Assembly: GCA_964528055.1 (NCBI GenBank)
Contig: CAZGQM010000014.1
Location: 27,359-91,358, forward strand
DNA from: Geoanaerobacter sp964528055
GTDB lineage: Bacteria > Desulfobacterota > Desulfuromonadia > Geobacterales > DSM-12255
DNA length: 64,000 bases
Direction: 5' to 3'
Each line of letters starts with the position of its first letter. Position 1 is the stretch's first letter. Below the pieces are notes generated by a model, which saw only the letters and a list, made by a program, of their open reading frames with translations, was not told the DNA's origin and searched no databases. Shown here piece by piece: positions 9,076-16,834 of this stretch. A program made the translations under genes and the position numbers.

Positions 9076-9345
9076 ATGATGCGGAAACTATTGACACTTT
9101 CCGTGCTGTTGGTCGCCCTGGGTTCCCTTCCCGGCTGCATCATCCATGATCCGGGGTATTATCCCTATGAACGGGAGAGCTACTACGAGCCGTACTATCC
9201 CTATTACTATGGACCGTATCTTTATACACCCTTCTGGTTTGGCGGGTATTATTACTCAGGCGAATACGGACGGGGGGGTGATTTCCACGGGCATCGGGGC
9301 TTTGGGGGGCATGGTGGCGGCGGTCACGGTCGCGGTCACCGGTGA
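9076..9345 (+). CDS. Small Tyr/Gly/His-rich lipoprotein
   Basis: An 89-residue protein starting MMRKLLTLSVLL with lipobox SLPGC, so predicted to be lipid-anchored in the envelope. The mature part is low complexity: a Tyr/Pro-rich block (YYEPYYPYYYGPY) followed by a Gly/His-rich tail (GHGGGGHGRGHR) that might bind metal. AAGGAGG lies six bases before the ATG at 9076. It stands alone, divergent from the esterase gene. Similar short YYPYYYGP lipoproteins occur in many Proteobacteria without known function. Confidence 0.7.
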   Translation: MMRKLLTLSVLLVALGSLPGCIIHDPGYYPYERESYYEPYYPYYYGPYLYTPFWFGGYYYSGEYGRGGDFHGHRGFGGHGGGGHGRGHR

Positions 9346-9455
9346 CGGGTTAGGGGGGCAGGGTTCGCACCAGTGGTAGAAAATGCGGAAGTCTCGTCGG
9401 CCGACGTACTTCTTGGGCCCCCATGATGTTCACTGAGTAGCCAGCCGTCGGCGTC

Positions 9456-9622
9456 TCAGGAGTTTTTGAGGAGCCGGTCGATCACGCCGAGGATGCGGGT
9501 ATGCCTCGGCGGATGGTGCTGATGGCCTCCACAAGGGCTAGGGCTGTTCTGGCCAAGCTGTCCACTTTAGCGTACTCAGCTGTACGGGCCGGCCTCTCCA
9601 GCTTTCGTACCCGCCCATTCAT
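9456..9622 (-). pseudogene. Degenerate short ORF with a frameshift
   Basis: From an ATG at 9622 the minus strand reads MNGRVRKLERPA and runs 46 codons to a stop at 9482. In the next frame the text continues sensibly as RILGVIDRLLKNS to a stop at 9456, which suggests one small protein broken by an indel. The family is not recognised. It lies in the debris region between the Tyr-rich lipoprotein and brnTA; 9346-9455 shows nothing else. Confidence 0.3.
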
Positions 9623-9664
9623 CCAGTTGAAACAACAACGGCGACCAATTGGTCGCCGTTTGAA
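9618..9664. repeat. 47-bp direct repeat, left copy, with a 24-bp palindrome
   Basis: The same 47 bases recur at 10507-10553 with two mismatches. The core 9637-9660 is a perfect 12+12 palindrome (AACGGCGACCAA and its complement). The two copies lie in the same orientation 889 bp apart and enclose brnTA. The palindrome could act as a bidirectional terminator or as a recombination or protein-binding site; no long T-run follows it. Confidence 0.8.
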
Positions 9665-9698
9665 TTAAAAATATACATTCCTAAAATCCCTAAGTGGA

Positions 9699-9829
9699 TC
9701 AAGCCACTTTATTGAGCCGTTCTGACACCCAGACCTTGATTATCGACTGGCGGGGCACCCCGAGTCGCTTTGCTTCCTTATCCAGCTGGTGAATCATCCA
9801 CAAAGGGAGCAATGCTTTCCCTGGCGCTG
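9699..9829 (-). pseudogene. Remnant of a BrnA/CopG-type antitoxin C-terminus
   Basis: From the ATG at 9797 the minus strand encodes 32 residues, MIHQLDKEAKRLGVPRQSII then KVWVSERLNKVA, ending at 9699. This matches the helix-turn-helix end of ribbon-helix-helix antitoxins of the BrnA type (WMIHQLDKEAKRLG). Residues upstream (ALLPLW) fit weakly, then the frame ends at a TGA about 55 bases before the ATG, so the N-terminal half is missing. It is probably a decayed antitoxin left beside the intact brnTA pair. Confidence 0.5.
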
Positions 9830-9873
9830 TTGACTGACTCTTTCGCCTTCAAGACATGGAGATGATCGATGCT

Positions 9874-10089
9874 TTACCCCTGAACCCACTTTACCGAAGG
9901 GCGTTTGTGCGCTTGGAAGCATTCACGCAGGTAGCTGTTGATGAGGCTCTGATACGGCATCTCCATTTCCAGTGCCAATGACTTGAAGTATTCCAAGGCA
10001 TCTTCATCCAGACGGATGGTCACCTGCTTTTTCAGTTTTTTGGCATAAGGATTGGGTTTTGAACCACTGAAATCGTATTCTTTTCTCAT
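9874..10089 (-). CDS. brnA: BrnA-family antitoxin
   Basis: A 71-residue ribbon-helix-helix protein. KKQVTIRLDEDALEYFKSLA is the DNA-binding strand-helix and YQSLINSYLRECF the second helix. It follows brnT with a 4-base overlap (10086-10089), the toxin-first order typical of BrnTA. BrnA binds and inactivates the BrnT ribonuclease and represses the operon. The pair lies between two 47-bp direct repeats. Confidence 0.85.
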   Translation of the reverse strand: MRKEYDFSGSKPNPYAKKLKKQVTIRLDEDALEYFKSLALEMEMPYQSLINSYLRECFQAHKRPSVKWVQG

Positions 10090-10370
10090 TTTCGAAATCT
10101 CCCGTAGGTATTCTTTTCGGACCGTGTAGCTTTCCGTGCAGAAATGATCCTGATGATGGAATCGTTCTCCCGGTAACAGTGACAGACAACCAACAGCCTG
10201 GGCCGTTCCGAGTAGCCGAGAAGCATAAGGTCCTCGTCATCAGAGCTGTCTGGATCGGCAATCAGGCTGGCATGCTCATCAAAGAACACGGTGCGTGCTT
10301 CATTGAATGACACGCCATGCTTCTGCTGGTTAGCTGTTTCTTTTTGCTCATCCCAGGTGAATTGCAGCAT
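10086..10370 (-). CDS. brnT: BrnT-family ribonuclease toxin
   Basis: A 94-residue protein with BrnT features: the N-terminal FTWDEQKETANQQKHGVSF, the EARTVFFDE segment, LLGYSERPRLLVVCH, and the C-terminal IRIISARKATRSEKNTY with the conserved Arg and Glu-x-x-x-Tyr. BrnT is a RelE-like RNase that blocks translation. It begins 82 bp from the truncated gene at 10452-10832. All expected motifs are present, so it is probably functional together with brnA. Confidence 0.88.
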   Translation of the reverse strand: MLQFTWDEQKETANQQKHGVSFNEARTVFFDEHASLIADPDSSDDEDLMLLGYSERPRLLVVCHCYRENDSIIRIISARKATRSEKNTYGRFRK

Positions 10371-10451
10371 GTGTTTATTGTAGTTACATTGTAGTGATTG
10401 TCAAAGTATATTTGCATGTCATAGCGGGTAGTTGCATCAGATTAACAATAA

Positions 10452-10832
10452 TTACAGGGTTGATTCCTGTGAGGGTCTAGGTGCGGTCAGGTCCCCCTGC
10501 CGGCTCTTCATCCAGTTGAAACAACAACGGCGACCAATCGGTCGCCGTTTGATTTGAGTATGCTGTTCCTGGAGTTCTCCGAAAGGCTCCCGGTCGAGAC
10601 GGGAGAAGGGGAAGGCGATGCTGCTGGTCTGGCTTACCCACCGCGCTCGACCGCTGTTGGCAGCAAACTCTGTCATACCCTTTGCAGCAAGCCTCAACCA
10701 TGAAGCGCTGAAGAAACCGACTCCACGGTCATAGCGGATCGAGGCAGCAAGCGCTGGATTGAAAAAATCCCGAATGATATCTCCACTGGAGGTGTCCAAT
10801 ATTGGAGGGAAAGGTATGTGTGAAAGGTTCAC
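10452..10832 (-). pseudogene. Truncated PLD-like/helicase protein, N-terminal fragment only
   Basis: A GTG start at 10832 with GAGG upstream opens a frame whose first 68 or so residues look like the N-terminus of large proteins that combine a phospholipase-D-like domain with an SF2 helicase: PPILDTSSGDIIRDFFNPAL, YDRGVGFFSASWLRLAAKGM and FAANSGRARWV. After ARWV the similarity stops, and the last residues are encoded by the 47-bp repeat. Such proteins normally run to several hundred residues or more, so this is a stub left by deletion or recombination. The start site and leader appear intact, so a short product could still be made. Confidence 0.6.
10507..10553. repeat. 47-bp direct repeat, right copy
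   Basis: The second copy of the element at 9618-9664, with two mismatches. Its palindrome at 10526-10549 has one changed central base (AATCGG for AATTGG), leaving 11-bp arms. It sits inside the reading frame of the truncated gene at 10452-10832, so that frame's C-terminus is made of repeat sequence. Confidence 0.8.
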
Positions 10833-11044
10833 TGATTCCTCAACTAAAAAGCCGCTCCACCGTCGATTCCCGGTATAGCGGCATTTGTCAGTTATCTATC
10901 GTTTAACCATCTTCATTACATTCTCCATTACATAAAAGATCGCTCACATGATAACGGGAGTCACAGGGTGTCAATGGGGAAGAAACATAAGGAAGCATAT
11001 CAGGGTCGAGTCAATGGGGAATGGTATGACGGTTGGCGGCAGCG

Positions 11045-11737
11045 TCAGAGCAGTACCGGCAGCCGTTTAATCAACCTGATCTCTGTCGGCGAGACATCGG
11101 CGCTGTAGGCAAGTGCCTCTACCCCTTTAGCAACGACCTCGCGAAGGAGCCTTCCGTACACCGGGTCTATCCTGTCTGCCGGTGCCATGGCCTCGGCATC
11201 GCCGCGCTGCACCACGTAGAAGATCACGCCGCGCTCTCCCAGTGAAACACGATGAAGGAGTTCCCGCAGGTGTTTCTGCCCTCTGGTGGTCACGGCATCA
11301 GGGAAGAGCGCCCTCCCATCCTCGACAAGGGTGACGTTTTTTACCTCCACCCAGCAGGGTGAAGCTCCAGCCTCCAGATAGAGATCTATCCTGCTTTCGC
11401 CGCAGACAACCTCGGAACGGATGACCGGGTAGCCCTGCAGCTCCTTGACAGTCCCGTTTTCGATCCCCTCTTTGACCAGTTTCGGCGGATACCCGGTGTG
11501 GATCCCGATCCAGACTCCGTTCACCTGCACCAGTTCCCAGGTCAGGGGGTATTTCCTGGTTGAAGAGTCGCTGTGAGAGAGAAGCGCAGCGCTACCAGGC
11601 ACGGCACACCCCATCATGCTGCCGGAATTGGGTGTGTGCGCGGTGACGAAGCTGCCATCCTCAATCTCAATATCTGCCAGGAAGCGTTTGTACCTGCGGA
11701 TAAGTATGCCGCTCTGCATGTTCGGTGGGAGGAGCAT
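11045..11737 (-). CDS. sfsA: SfsA, DNA-binding/sugar fermentation stimulation protein homologue
   Basis: A 230-residue protein of full family length. The SfsA signature is clear: LIRRYKRFLADIE, VTAHTPNSGSM, the nuclease-like core with EVKNVTL, and FPDAVTTRGQKHLREL. The fold holds an OB-like N-terminus and a PD-(D/E)XK-like domain; its biochemical role is not settled. It starts 7 bases after the oleD stop on the same strand, so it is probably co-transcribed as the last gene of the ole operon, although a role in hydrocarbon synthesis is not expected. No good ribosome site precedes the ATG at 11737. Confidence 0.92.
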   Translation of the reverse strand: MLLPPNMQSGILIRRYKRFLADIEIEDGSFVTAHTPNSGSMMGCAVPGSAALLSHSDSSTRKYPLTWELVQVNGVWIGIHTGYPPKLVKEGIENGTVKELQGYPVIRSEVVCGESRIDLYLEAGASPCWVEVKNVTLVEDGRALFPDAVTTRGQKHLRELLHRVSLGERGVIFYVVQRGDAEAMAPADRIDPVYGRLLREVVAKGVEALAYSADVSPTEIRLIKRLPVLL

Positions 11738-11744
11738 TTTCAGG

Positions 11745-12737
11745 TCACGTTGCTATGGCAAGGGATCTGCGGAGCCGTTCCAGCCCCTCGGTGATGGATA
11801 CTTCAGGGGAATAGCCGAAATCGCGGCGGGCCGCGTCGATACTGAACCAGTGTGCAGTAGCCAGCTCATGGGCCACGAAGCGGGTCATGGGCGGCTCGCC
11901 GGAGAGGTTTAACAGCTTCCAGAGCCCTTCGCAGAGTACGCCTGCAGCATAGGCAAGCTGCGGCGCAACGCTTTTTCTGACCGGCGGCAGATCCGCTGCT
12001 GCGAGTATCCGGTTGACCATCTCCCAGAGGGGGAGCGGCTCGTTGTTCGTGATGAAATAGGCCTTGCCGGAGACGGGGCTCCCCGGTGAGAGGTTTGCTG
12101 CTGCCAGGAGGTGGGCGCGGGCCGCGTTGTCCACGTAGACCGTGTCAACCAGGCAGGGACGGTTGCCGATCCGCCTCAGCCTGCCTGCCTTTGCCTTGGA
12201 GATGATGCGCGGAACAAGGTGGTTATCCCCCGGCCCCCAGATCAGGTGTGGGCGAAGCGACACCGTGGCGAGTGTTGCAGAGTCTGCCGCCAGAACAATC
12301 TGTTCGGCCAGTGCCTTTGTTTTCGGGTACTCTGCCTCGTACCGGTCGGGGTAGGGGAGCGATTCGTCCCCCCCCTCCAGGTCCTGTCCGTCGAATACGA
12401 CGCTGGGAGAGCCGGTATAGACCAGCCGATCGATGCCCAGGGCTTTGCAGGCTGCGATGACGTTCTTCGTGCCGGTCACGTTGGCATGGTGATACTCGGC
12501 TGGGTCGCCCCAGATCCCTGCCTTGGCTGCCACGTGAAAGACGATATCGCACCCCCTGGCGGCACGCATCACGGCATCCTGGTCTGCCAGATCCCCCGTT
12601 GCCTGCTCCGCCCCAAGAAGCGCCAGCTCCGGATACTTCCCGCGGGAGAAGCTTCGGACGCCGGTTCCCTGTTCGCGCAGCATCCGGACGATCACCTTGC
12701 CGAGGAACCCACCGCCGCCGGTCACCAGGGCCTTCAC
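11745..12737 (-). CDS. oleD: OleD, NAD(P)-dependent 2-alkyl-3-ketoacid reductase
   Basis: A 330-residue extended short-chain dehydrogenase. The N-terminal VTGGGGFLGKVI is the dinucleotide-binding loop, TGSPSVVFDG holds the catalytic Ser, and YPKTKALAE the Tyr-x-x-x-Lys pair. OleD reduces the beta-ketoacid made by OleA to a beta-hydroxyacid. The start is a GTG at 12737 that overlaps the oleC stop (GTGA) and has AGGGAGG just upstream; it gives the expected MKALVTGG beginning, whereas the ATG at 12758 would add seven non-family residues. Its place after oleC supports the call over a generic sterol dehydrogenase-like epimerase. Confidence 0.9.
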   Translation of the reverse strand: MKALVTGGGGFLGKVIVRMLREQGTGVRSFSRGKYPELALLGAEQATGDLADQDAVMRAARGCDIVFHVAAKAGIWGDPAEYHHANVTGTKNVIAACKALGIDRLVYTGSPSVVFDGQDLEGGDESLPYPDRYEAEYPKTKALAEQIVLAADSATLATVSLRPHLIWGPGDNHLVPRIISKAKAGRLRRIGNRPCLVDTVYVDNAARAHLLAAANLSPGSPVSGKAYFITNNEPLPLWEMVNRILAAADLPPVRKSVAPQLAYAAGVLCEGLWKLLNLSGEPPMTRFVAHELATAHWFSIDAARRDFGYSPEVSITEGLERLRRSLAIAT

Positions 12738-14374
12738 CTGAGCCTCCCTGCCGCCCATACGGCAAGCTTTTCCCTAAAGATCTTGGCGTTATGCCGGATA
12801 TCGACAGGAAAAGCCGGATGGAAGAGGATGGTGGAGATCGCATGGGTATGGACATGGGCATCTGCAATGGCCAGGAGCTCCTGCCGCACGGCTCCCTTGT
12901 CTGCGGTTACCCCCTTTTCCAGCTCTACGCAGAGTACCGGTTGCTGTTTCCCCCACTCTCCAACCCCGACCAGGGCGGTACGATAGACGAGCGGATGGGT
13001 GTTGAAGACCGCTTCGCAGGGAATGGTGTAGCATGGCCCCTGCACGGTTTCCACCCGGTGCGACTTTCGGCCGCAGAACCAGACGCGCCCTTTTTCGTCG
13101 ATCCCTCCCAGATCTCCCATCCGATGAAAGAAACCGCCTCCGGCCGGGTCATCGATCTTTGCCAGCCTGTCCGAGTCGGGACGGTTGAAATAGGAGCGCG
13201 TCACCTGCGGACCCTGGACCACGATCTCGCCGATCATCCCTATCGGCAGGCGGAGTGCGTCGTCCCATGCCGGAATCGGCTCGTCGCTGATCCGGATGAT
13301 CTCCAGCCGTATCCCTTCCACTGGTTTGCCGATGCAGACGCCGCCGCCGGAGTCGGTGATGGTGCGGGTCTCGCCGAGGATCTCGCTGCTGCCGATGGAG
13401 CAGACCGGCAACGCTTCGGTCGCACCGTAGGGTGTGAATATCTCCACGCCGGGTTTCAGCATCCGGGTGAATCGCTCCAGCACTGCGGCAGAAACCGGCG
13501 CACCGGCAGAGATGACACGTTTGAGGGTCGGGAGGGTGATCCCCTTCTCCGTGCCGTAGCGCCCGACCCGGTTGATCAGGGCCGGAGAACCGAACATGGT
13601 GGTGACGCCGTAGCTCTTTATGGCTGAGATAATGGTCCGCGGGTTGACCGATCCGGGCCTGGTGAAGTCCATCTCGGGGATCACTGCGGTCATGCCGAGG
13701 GCAGGCGCAAACAGTGCAAAGAGCGGAAAGGTCGGCAGATCGATCTCGCCCGGCTGGATGCTATAGACCGTGCGGAGGGCCTCTACCTGGGCGGTAAAGT
13801 TGCCATGGCTGTAGACAGCACCCTTGGGTGGGCCGGTGCTGCCGCTGGTGAAGAGGATGGCTGCGGTGTCATCAGTCTCTGTCGGTGCCAGGGGGAAGGG
13901 GATATCGGATTCGTCATGGTCGATCAGTTCGGCAAGGGTGGTACCTTGCCAGAAGAGCCGTCTCCCTATGGTGATGAAGGTTCGCAGGGACTTTTTCCCC
14001 CAGCCGAAGATGATACGTGCGATATGTGCCTTGGGGATTCCGATGAAGGCCTGTGGCTCGGCCTCGGCCAGGCACTGCCGGAGGTTCTTCAGGCCCATCC
14101 CCGGATCGATGAGGACCGGCACCGCCCCTACCTTGAAGATGGCGAACGTAAGGGCGAAGAACTCCGGACCCGGCGTGACCATCAGGACGGTGCGAACCCC
14201 GCGGCCGATGCCGGCACCCAGAAGCCCATGGGCGATCCGGTCGCTCAGGCTGTTAAGCTCGCTGAAGGTTAGGGAGCGGTTCTCCCTGGGGAAGATGATA
14301 GCCGTGGTATCAGGCTGGGTGCGGGCCATTAGGGGCAGGTGCGAGGCGATGTTTACGAAATATGGTGAATTCAT
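12734..14374 (-). CDS. oleC: OleC, beta-lactone synthetase (AMP-binding enzyme)
   Basis: A 546-residue member of the acyl-AMP ligase superfamily. Motifs: AAILFTSGSTGPPKGAVYSH (phosphate loop), TPYGATEALPV, GDLGGIDEKGRVWFCGRKSH (hinge region). In the ole pathway OleC activates the beta-hydroxyacid with ATP and closes it to a beta-lactone rather than forming a CoA ester. The ATG at 14374 (MNSPYFVNIASHLP) matches the family start; the longer frame adds 23 unrelated residues. It overlaps oleD by 4 bases. About 275 bases of AT-rich DNA separate it from the divergent unknown gene and probably carry its own promoter, so oleCD may be a separate transcript from oleAB. Confidence 0.9.
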   Translation of the reverse strand: MNSPYFVNIASHLPLMARTQPDTTAIIFPRENRSLTFSELNSLSDRIAHGLLGAGIGRGVRTVLMVTPGPEFFALTFAIFKVGAVPVLIDPGMGLKNLRQCLAEAEPQAFIGIPKAHIARIIFGWGKKSLRTFITIGRRLFWQGTTLAELIDHDESDIPFPLAPTETDDTAAILFTSGSTGPPKGAVYSHGNFTAQVEALRTVYSIQPGEIDLPTFPLFALFAPALGMTAVIPEMDFTRPGSVNPRTIISAIKSYGVTTMFGSPALINRVGRYGTEKGITLPTLKRVISAGAPVSAAVLERFTRMLKPGVEIFTPYGATEALPVCSIGSSEILGETRTITDSGGGVCIGKPVEGIRLEIIRISDEPIPAWDDALRLPIGMIGEIVVQGPQVTRSYFNRPDSDRLAKIDDPAGGGFFHRMGDLGGIDEKGRVWFCGRKSHRVETVQGPCYTIPCEAVFNTHPLVYRTALVGVGEWGKQQPVLCVELEKGVTADKGAVRQELLAIADAHVHTHAISTILFHPAFPVDIRHNAKIFREKLAVWAAGRLR

Positions 14375-14649
14375 GGAGTAGCTTATCACGTTGAACGTTC
14401 GAATGTCAGGTACTACATAGCACACAACGTAAAACAGCAACAATAGTATTTACGTAGATTCTTGAAGAGAGATTAGTACGGTTGAAGCTTGATATCAGTC
14501 AAGGATATTTATTTGGCGGTATCAATTAAAATAATATAACTAGAACTGTTCGTTGATAAACTGTAATTTAATTAATCTCATTCGGCACTGATTTCGAAAT
14601 GTGGGAACCTTTTTCTTGCGCGAGATGATGACCAATTCAAGGGGTTTAG

Positions 14650-15888
14650 ATGTTTGCGTTTCGTGGAAATCCGTGTTCGATACTAGCGAGAGTGCTCTTG
14701 GCCATTACGCGAAAGAGGATGCTTTTGTCTGCTCTCCCTCTGCTGTTTCTCTGTTTTGTTGTATCACGCATTGAACTAAAAGGTGATTACGAGGGGATCT
14801 ATCTGATTCAGGGAGAGAGCCCCTTGACCTTTAAAATAACCGATGATGTATTTTTCGGTGAGCAGGATGGGCTATTATTTTCAGCTGACCTCCAGCCGCA
14901 CAGCTCTCTCTTCAGTGTCCCCAAGAGTTATGCCAATACCCAGTCGTCCATCACCTACGACTGGCACGAAAAAACTGGAAGAGGATATGTGGCTGAGAGT
15001 TATCCCGACGGAACAAAGCTTGTCACCTGCTTCGGCAGATATATTACAAGCTCGGGCGAAGCGCCTTCAGGCCTCCTTGTGGGGGGTGACCTCCCCTTTT
15101 CGTTGAGAAAAGACGGCAGGGTTAACCCTAACATAAGTGGAATGACCTATTTCAACGGCAGAAGATGGAATCATGTCTGGTGCAGTGTCAATGAATCACT
15201 GCTCTTAAGCGCCCATGGTTTGCCGGAAGTGAATGTACCACCTTCCCGTTGGAAGTTCACCGGGAGTAAGGTCCTCAAAGCAAACGACAAGGAACTGGTT
15301 ATTACGAGCAGCCATGAGATACGGGATAACGACATAACCCTCAAGATGGAGAGGTATGTTTTTTTCAAGGCGGGGGATACCCACTTTGTCCTTGCGGTAA
15401 AGATTTCGAATATCGGCCTGACTACGGCCCGCTACACCTATGTGTACGGGGATGAGCCATGGATTGGGAACTACGGGTCGTCGGCCGGTGATGTGGGATG
15501 GGTGGAGGACAGGATAGTCAACCGCCAGGGAGAGATCGATCTGAACAGATACCGCTATGCCGGTATGTTCGATTATGGCAATGACCTGTTACAGGAAGGT
15601 CATGGTTTTTCCCGAACTGCCAATTTCATCGAATGGCTTGGGGATGAAAAACCCGAATCAGTGTTCTTTTCCAACATCAATGGCAATATCAGCGATGGGG
15701 GGGATAGCCCCCTGTCCGGCGACACCCGGTTCATCGGCCTGCAGTGGCGCAAACAGTCACTTCGTCACGAAAGATCGAATACCTATATCATGGCAATAGG
15801 CATGGCTGGGATTAATGCCAGATACGATTTGCCTGTTAAACCCACGGTGAACTTCTCAAAATCTGAACTTGAAGCGTTTGTCAGGTGA
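14650..15888 (+). CDS. Unknown membrane-anchored protein inserted between oleC and oleB
   Basis: A 412-residue protein. Residues 24-39 (MLLSALPLLFLCFVVS) form one membrane segment or uncleaved signal, so the remainder is probably outside the cytoplasm. The body is rich in aromatic residues and beta-strand-like stretches (YVYGDEPWIGNYGSSAGDVG, GLQWRKQSLRH). No family or catalytic motif is recognised; a beta-sandwich or mutarotase-like fold is only a guess. AAGGGG lies a few bases before the ATG. It is the only plus-strand gene within the pfa-ole block and splits oleAB from oleCD. It could be a later insertion or an export or envelope function linked to the hydrocarbon. Confidence 0.7.
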   Translation: MFAFRGNPCSILARVLLAITRKRMLLSALPLLFLCFVVSRIELKGDYEGIYLIQGESPLTFKITDDVFFGEQDGLLFSADLQPHSSLFSVPKSYANTQSSITYDWHEKTGRGYVAESYPDGTKLVTCFGRYITSSGEAPSGLLVGGDLPFSLRKDGRVNPNISGMTYFNGRRWNHVWCSVNESLLLSAHGLPEVNVPPSRWKFTGSKVLKANDKELVITSSHEIRDNDITLKMERYVFFKAGDTHFVLAVKISNIGLTTARYTYVYGDEPWIGNYGSSAGDVGWVEDRIVNRQGEIDLNRYRYAGMFDYGNDLLQEGHGFSRTANFIEWLGDEKPESVFFSNINGNISDGGDSPLSGDTRFIGLQWRKQSLRHERSNTYIMAIGMAGINARYDLPVKPTVNFSKSELEAFVR

Positions 15889-15931
15889 GTCACACAACGG
15901 TATACCCTTTCAAAACATGAATCCAACCCGC

Positions 15932-16834
15932 TCAAGACCCTTCGCATATCTCTGTTCGCAGTAAAAATTCCCCGATCAGCTGCACAACCTCATCTTTCGC
16001 ATCTTCAAGGATATAGTGCCCACACTCCTGGTAACGATGGACTTCGGCGAGAGGGAATCGACGCTCCCATTCGGCCAGGAAATGATGATCGAATACAAAG
16101 TCCTGAAGCCCCCAGCAGATCAGCGTCGGCAGTTCGCTGAATCGCTCCAGGGCGTCAGCCACATTGCTGACCAGATCAAAGGTTCGATCCCCTGGTTTGA
16201 GCGGGATGTCCTGCACGAAGCGGAGCGTCGCGATGCGGTTGGCCCATGAGTCGTAGGGGAGCTGGTAGAGCGTGCGGAGTTCGGCGTTCATGGGGTTGCG
16301 TTTGCAGCCGACAAATGAGGCCCCCATGCTGAAGGCATTCATTCCCCGCACCAGCAAGGTGCCGAGCCAGCTGTCGCGACAGATCCTGAGCCCCAGGGGA
16401 AACGGTTTGGTTTTCGGAAGATGGAAGGCGCCGGTATTCAGAATGACCAGCCTGTTGATCCTCTCAGGGTGGCGGGCAGCAAAGGCCATCCCGATCATCC
16501 CTCCCCAGTCGTGAAGAACCAGGGTGATCCTTTCGGTGATCTCCAACCGCTCCAGAAGCCTTTCCAGGTCATCGACCCGTCGAGGGAGGGTGTAGTCGTA
16601 ACGGTTATCGCCGGGCTTGTCCGAAAAGCCGCAGCCGATATGGTCCGGCACGATGCAGCGGTGGCTGCCTCGAAGGGAAAGCACCAGGTTGCGGTAGTAG
16701 AACGACCAGGAGGGGTTGCCGTGGACCATCACTACCGGTGATCCGCTCCCCTCGTCCAGATAGTGATAGCTGAGTCCGTCAAGATCGAGGCGTCTGCCGG
16801 TGAAGGGATACTCGCGTTTCAGCGCAGCCGTCAC
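15932..16834 (-). CDS. oleB: OleB, beta-lactone decarboxylase (alpha/beta hydrolase)
   Basis: About 300 residues, in the haloalkane dehalogenase-like branch of alpha/beta hydrolases. HGNPSWSFYYRN is the oxyanion region, VLHDWGG contains the nucleophilic Asp, and ECGHYILED the catalytic His. OleB converts the beta-lactone to a cis-olefin with loss of CO2. It begins at a GTG overlapping the oleA stop (GTGA at 16831-16834); a second GTG three bases upstream is equally possible. Asp instead of Ser as nucleophile, together with the position next to oleA, separates OleB from ordinary esterases. Confidence 0.9.
   Translation of the reverse strand: MTAALKREYPFTGRRLDLDGLSYHYLDEGSGSPVVMVHGNPSWSFYYRNLVLSLRGSHRCIVPDHIGCGFSDKPGDNRYDYTLPRRVDDLERLLERLEITERITLVLHDWGGMIGMAFAARHPERINRLVILNTGAFHLPKTKPFPLGLRICRDSWLGTLLVRGMNAFSMGASFVGCKRNPMNAELRTLYQLPYDSWANRIATLRFVQDIPLKPGDRTFDLVSNVADALERFSELPTLICWGLQDFVFDHHFLAEWERRFPLAEVHRYQECGHYILEDAKDEVVQLIGEFLLRTEICEGS

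Noticed and set aside
9618..10553. The 47-bp repeats as ends of an insertion sequence
   Set aside because: They are direct rather than inverted, and no transposase lies between them.
10973..11023. Short repeated GTCAATGGGGAA
   Set aside because: Only two partial copies, too short to assign any function.
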